A stretch of 37,322 nucleotides of DNA from Berkiella_A sp963976875 (lineage in GTDB: Bacteria; Pseudomonadota; Gammaproteobacteria; Berkiellales; Berkiellaceae): the NCBI GenBank assembly GCA_963976875.1, contig CAXBML010000027.1, forward strand, positions 1-37,322, read 5' to 3'. Every line of letters begins with the position of its first letter. Position 1 is the first letter of the stretch. The translations under genes and the position numbers were made by a program. Below the pieces are notes generated by a model. That model did no database searches. It saw only the letters and a program-made list of their open reading frames with translations, and was not told the origin of the DNA. Positions 37,097 to 37,322 of this stretch are shown in pieces.

Positions 37097-37322
37097 GAGT
37101 CTCTTATTTAAAAAGTTAATATGATGCAATGCCTTGGTGATTGTTTTGACATGAATAAATCCAATAAAGTTCCAGAATATCCTGACTATAATTAAGAAAG
37201 CTAAGCATTAGTTCAAATATCAAGCGTAAGACCTGTATATACGATAGGACATTTGTTAATATGAGGCATATACACTGAGGAATCCCCACGAACCTTGTGG
37301 AAATTTTGAATAGAATCAGGAA

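Noticed and set aside
37270..37322. Short hairpin-like CCAC...GTGG sequence near the right edge, resembling a single CRISPR repeat
   Set aside because: Only one copy is visible and no second repeat or cas gene lies in the window; the arms are only about 4 bp. It could be the start of something beyond the edge, but nothing supports that here.
1..37322. Scan for tRNA, rRNA, known riboswitches and dot/icm genes
   Set aside because: I recognised none on either strand by eye; a covariance-model scan would be needed to exclude small RNAs.

Overview
The window is a low-GC stretch of what looks like a host-associated gammaproteobacterium, most probably in the Legionellales (Legionella, Coxiella or Berkiella-like). 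The inference rests on a SidE-type phosphodiesterase plus mono-ADP-ribosyltransferase protein, a neighbouring MavL-like protein, a Com1/DsbA-like thiol oxidoreductase, and very long helical proteins of the kind exported by Dot/Icm systems. No dot/icm gene is in the window, so secretion is inferred. Three giant genes (1536, 4222 and 1893 aa) fill about 62% of it.

Layout. 1-298: no gene, but tandem 19-bp repeats that resemble insertion-sequence ends. 299-1805 (minus): two overlapping membrane-protein genes. 1905-4225 (plus): fadH followed by a small peptide with a double-glycine leader. 4241-6470 (minus): gshB and gshA, overlapping, for glutathione synthesis. 6632-7744 (plus): a second double-glycine peptide and an unrecognised 284-aa protein. 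7939-12549 (plus): a 1536-aa helical protein. 12576-13262 (minus): a periplasmic CGHC protein. 13612-26280 (plus): a 4222-aa protein with a complete SecA-like motor in its middle, closed by a clear terminator. 26342-26929 (minus): a small outer-membrane-barrel candidate. 27107-29434 (plus): a probable operon of an FMN/3Fe-4S glutamate-synthase-like protein, a small secreted Cys protein and a DUF4442 hotdog protein. 29462-35143 (minus): the SidE-like protein. 35281-35574 (plus): a 97-aa unknown. 35591-37096 (minus): the MavL-like protein.

The most interesting locus is 29462-37096. The 1893-aa protein starts directly with a SidE-type PDE domain, has a region that reads as a RasGEF (CDC25-type) domain, then an R-S-ExE ADP-ribosyltransferase core, then six helical repeats of about 91 aa. 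In Legionella, SidE proteins ADP-ribosylate ubiquitin on arginine and transfer phosphoribosyl-ubiquitin to serines, and MavL removes ADP-ribose from ubiquitin. Finding a MavL-like gene beside a SidE-like gene suggests a compact writer/eraser ubiquitin module, here possibly tied to a small-GTPase activity. A second theme is the pair of unrelated small proteins with 15-residue leaders ending in VSGG, on either side of gshAB, which look like double-glycine export substrates. All domain assignments are by eye from motifs; none was checked by a search.
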